DNA of 64,000 nt from Cyprinodon diabolis (taxonomy: Eukaryota > Chordata > Actinopteri > Cyprinodontiformes > Cyprinodontidae): assembly GCA_030533445.1 (NCBI GenBank), contig CM060065.1, positions 47,251,964 to 47,315,963 of the forward strand, read 5' to 3'. The notes beneath the pieces were generated by a model that saw nothing but the letters and a program-made list of their open reading frames with translations, made no database searches and was not told the origin of the DNA. Each line of letters begins with the position of its first letter. Positions within the stretch are counted from its first letter, which is position 1. Both the position numbers and the translations under genes were made by a program. This document shows positions 60,359 through 64,000 of this stretch, piece by piece.

Positions 60359-60958
60359 TGTTTGCTTTATAAATAGAACTGTACTTAGTATAATCTCTCT
60401 ACGATCTGGGGTCCTCTATTCAGCTCCAACAGGTTTTCTACACAGTTTATTCAAGTAGATTCAGAGAGATTGATTTACTAAATTGGCAAATTTCATTTTT
60501 TTATGATGGTAGGACAGAAAATGCGTTTTCTTGCCAGATAACCTGTTAGCATGTAGATGTTTTTAAAGGCTGCCTAAAACATGGCTCCCTTGGCTGCTGT
60601 CTCCTAAAGTGAGCTGTGGAGATGTTTGTATCTTCCCCACCCACTTACTATTAATGTTTGGTGGAACTTTGGTTCTGCCCCAGCCTGATAAAACACAGAT
60701 TCAGTTGGTTAAGATCTGTTTTTGGTAGTTTGACTGACAGAAGTTTTATAAAGGCTTGACACACTTTTTCATCCACTCACTGAGTTGCGAAGTTTATAAC
60801 CAGTCTGCCTTAATTTGAAACATGTTCTCAGAAACATGATTCGGTGTCACGTCATATTCAAACCCATAGAATAAAACTGCAGAAAAGTTTCTGTGTTTTC
60901 AGAGAGACGCATCCAAAAATTCTTCAGTTTCATTTGTTTTAAAGGAGTTGGTAGTTCC
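60359..60958. other. Intergenic stretch, no gene seen
   Basis: Nothing recognised. Confidence 0.5.
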
Positions 60959-60959
60959 T

Positions 60960-60990
60960 CCATCCATCCATCCATCCATCCATCCATCCA
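60960..60990. repeat. (CATC)n satellite, left part
   Basis: Seven or more CATC units, cut off at 60988 by a transposon. The same repeat resumes at 62989. Confidence 0.95.
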
Positions 60991-62988
60991 GGGGCGGATC
61001 TAGAAAAATATTTATGGGGTGGCAAGAGGGGGGCAGGAATTTTTTAGGGGTGGCAACATATGGCATTTGTTTACACTGAATTTAATCACAGTTATCACAG
61101 TTTGGTGAGAATAGTATGTACAGTATTAGTGTTTCATGTGAAACAGTTCATATTAATAATACATCGTACAATGTGATCTCACTTAATAGGAGATAGAAGA
61201 ATGATAACACTACTTCTAGAGGGGCCTTATGACAGGAAAGGTATTAAGGTAAGACACAGGCGCTGAGTCGCAGATGTGTGAGATTGACTGTCAGAGAGGC
61301 AGCTTTGCAGCATTTGCACAAGAAGAAACTATAGAAAGAAAAAGTTACCCATCAGAGATCTATGGACTGAGCTGTACTAAAGTGAGCATCACTACACAGT
61401 AGAAATAAATGGGTCAAGGCACCCGAACAAGGTACTGGACATCTATGTAATGTTTACTCTGAACACACATTTACCCCATTTGTTCCTCAGTAACTTGACA
61501 TACAGCAGTTACGGCAACATGAAAGGGACATTTCATGCATGTAAATATGCTGTAGATAGAGCTGTATATGGAGGACCAACTCTGCCATATTTAAAAATAA
61601 ATACAGAAATAAATAAATGCTCAATAAATAAATAAGCATACAATTAATTGCCACCAAAAATACAATCAACAAATAAATGTAATTAGAAATTATATTATAA
61701 TGGCAGGCAGAAATGTTAAAAGGGCAGGCAGAAAGAAATAGCGGCGAAGAAATAACTAGGGTAAAAAAATACAAAGGAAGAATAAAACAGACAAAAATAT
61801 GATAACATGCACATAAATAAATACTTAAAAATATAAGTAATTAAAAAATGAAGTTGAAGATAATAAATGACAAAAAAATAAATAAGGTAAATATTAAAAA
61901 GGCAAAGAAATAAAGAAGCCAATTAAAAGAGTTATATACCTTTATGACTAGCTGTATAATTTAATTTCTACTTACATTTATTTGTTGTTTGTATTTTGGT
62001 GGCAATTAATTTTATGCTTATTTATTTATTAAGCATTTATTTATTTCTGTATTTACTTTAAAATATGGCAGAGTTGGTCCTCCATACTGCTGTATCAACA
62101 AATCAACAAAAAGGCGGGTTCTGTATGTTACATCAAAATCTCCACAAATCTGAAAAGAAGCAACATAAAAATACATTTTGCTTGTGAATAGGTTCATACA
62201 GGTCATTTCTGGATAGTTTCATATTATATATACAAAAAAGAAACAACAACACTGCTTCATATTAAGCAGGATTCACACCAGTATCACATTTTTAACTTTT
62301 AACACTTTTGGTTTTATTAAAGGAAATATCAGATTTTCTCAGGTGCCAAAACAAAATGTAACGGCTCTGTAAAGGCTCAGCAGAGAGCATAACATAAAGT
62401 TAACATGACTATAACAGCTGAATGCAGTGATTTCCATGTTGCTCAGCAAAACGCTTCACAACTTTATCTAGATCCAATGCCTTTGTGCGTTTTGATTTGA
62501 GTACAACCAAACGTGATCGTCTCTTTTCTGTCATAGTTGACCGCAAATATGTCTTTATGAGCCTGAAACGTCAGGACTAACTAACATCATAGTTAGAGAA
62601 ATAACGTTCTGCAACCTTATTTTTATCATCATAAAATCAGCATTGCAGCTATGCTAGCAACATTGTGCTTTCATTATGATTTCATTTCTCGATAGATAGT
62701 TAATCAGTTTTTACCTGTTTCATCCCGTTTCTCCTCTCCCCATGACCCCTGGCTCCCTCGCTTTGCCCCATTCGGTTTTCAAAACAATCAGTCTCAGTCG
62801 CTCTCGCGTCATCTCGTGCTGCATTCACTGCAGTCCGACATTGGAAATTAGCGGTCGTAATTCTCAAATGATCCATAATTTATAAGCCTCGCCATCCCTA
62901 CCGCCAATGGGGATGGCAGCAGGGGTGGCAAAGCTGTCATTTAGGGTGGCATTTGCCACCCTATGCCACCCCAGTAGATCCGCCTATG
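60989..62988. mobile_element. 2-kb hAT-type element inside the CATC satellite
   Basis: Left end CAGGGGCGGATCTAGAAA; the right end in reverse is CATAGGCGGATCTACTGG. Subterminal GGGGTGGCA and TGCCACCC match inversely. Both flanks are CATCCATC, so the duplication is consistent but cannot be proved within a satellite. No transposase frame. A younger element is nested inside (61567-62086). Confidence 0.8.
61567..62086. mobile_element. Nested MITE with about 100-bp inverted termini
   Basis: Starts TATGGAGGACCAACTCTGCC and ends in the exact reverse complement. Inversion continues through AAATAAATAC-type sequence to TTGCCACCAAAA and TTTTGGTGGCAA. Flanks GAGCTGTA and CTGCTGTA match at 6 of 8. Confidence 0.8.
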
Positions 62989-63125
62989 CATCCATCCATC
63001 CATCCATCTATCCATCCATTCATCCATCCATCCATCCGTCATCAATCCATCCATCCATCCATCCATCCATCCATCCATACATCAATCCATCCATCATCAA
63101 TCCATCCATCCATCCATCCATCCAT
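62989..63125. repeat. (CATC)n satellite, right part
   Basis: About 137 nt of CATC units with occasional variants (CATCAATC, CATTCATC, CCGTCATC). Confidence 0.95.
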
Positions 63126-63159
63126 TGAATTTTGCATTCACTTCTTTGGCCTAACCCAG

Positions 63160-63370
63160 ACCTTTACCCTATCCCCAAACATTACCAACACATACCTAAC
63201 CTTAAAACTAACAAAAAATTAATTCATAGCTTATCCTGATCTTAATCCTAAACCCAAGAAAAGAACTTTTCCTCATGGGGACCAGTCAACTGGTCGATCG
63301 CTCGACTGGTGAGGTTAAGTCCCTACAAAGTAGCATATTCCTGGAATATTGGCCTTACACTGTCCTCATA
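63160..63370. repeat. Dispersed repeat related to 57100-57560
   Basis: See 57100-57560. Contains a nested palindrome ACTGGTCGATCGCTCGACTGG. The stretch to the window end shows no gene. Confidence 0.5.
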
Positions 63371-64000
63371 AGGTAACAAATACTAGGTCACACCACACAC
63401 TGAAGAGCAATCTAGAGAAGGTATTTGACATCTTAGGAAGGAAGGCAGGATACCCAATAAAATGCCCATGTACGCAAAGGGGGAACAAACAGACCTTTTT
63501 CTGCTAACTGTCCCACTGTGAAGTCCCCTCCCTTATCTTAGTTGTGGTATTCTCTACTGTTTAAATCACTTATTTCTTACCTGAACCTAAAGGATATTAT
63601 TTTAAATGAAAAAAGAAACAATTATTTTAAGGCTTTTTAAAATGTACTTCTTACATGTGATACTGGTTGTGGTACCAGAGTGTAAGTGAGTCTTAAAGAA
63701 GTTGTTGACTCATACCTGCTAAGCTGTAAACTTACGATATGCATTTAGTCTCATATTTTTTGCTGGTTTAACCTTCAAAGATGACAAATTTTGTTAAACA
63801 TTCAAGTCATACTAGAAAACCCTCCAATCAGTCAATCGGTATGTTTGTTTATCACTATATACAACTTTAAAAAGTTAAGAAAATATAAATTAAACATAAA
63901 TATTAATTGCACCTAAAACATGTCAGAAGATGATGGACAGATAGGGAGTGGATGAACACCAGAGTCCCATTGAGCATTAGACGGTTAATCCGATCCATGA

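Noticed and set aside
62907..63222. Frames with IHPSIHPS repeats
   Set aside because: Translation of the CATC satellite in two frames.
1..64000. tRNA genes or CRISPR arrays
   Set aside because: The tRNA-like A/B boxes found belong to SINEs without full cloverleafs, and no regular spacer-repeat array exists.

Overview
The window reads as teleost fish nuclear DNA. Genes have introns with GT..AG borders, AATAAA poly(A) signals occur, the background is AT-rich, and fish-type LINEs, tRNA-like SINEs and many short DNA transposons fill the gaps. The species cannot be fixed from sequence alone. There are no rRNA, tRNA, operon or CRISPR features.

Layout: (1) 0.1-5.6 kb is retroelement-rich: a decayed L2-like LINE, and an antisense remnant of an RLE-type LINE. 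It surrounds a short start exon (2166-2220) that fits, in phase, the giant exon at 6622-11306 coding for an interferon-induced very large GTPase (GVIN/VLIG family). (2) 11.3-19.7 kb is mostly non-coding with several terminal-inverted-repeat elements and an unrecognised three-exon reading frame on the minus strand (14252-15438). (3) 19.8-27.1 kb holds rassf7, a Ras-association plus coiled-coil protein, with four coding exons. (4) 32.5-40.9 kb holds a tandem pair of small genes with identical exon sizes (107/38/77 nt), each coding a 73-residue protein that resembles the inhibitory gamma subunit of photoreceptor phosphodiesterase 6. Both have matching TATA promoters and paralogous first exons. 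(5) 45.4-60.4 kb holds two guanylyl-cyclase-activating-protein (GCAP) genes, head to head, with near-identical exon sizes. (6) The rest is hAT-type elements, SINEs, a second L2-like LINE with a long open reading frame, and ATCC satellites, one of which is split by a 2-kb hAT element.

The striking theme is that four genes within 28 kb (two PDE6-gamma-like and two GCAP-like) would act on opposite sides of the photoreceptor cGMP cycle: PDE6 gamma restrains cGMP hydrolysis, and GCAPs couple calcium to cGMP synthesis. The PDE6-gamma-like pair is short and lacks the classical N-terminal basic segment, and one GCAP lacks the glycine needed for N-myristoylation. These look like divergent, possibly sub-specialised paralogues. 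All exon joins were made by eye from splice signals, phase and family similarity.
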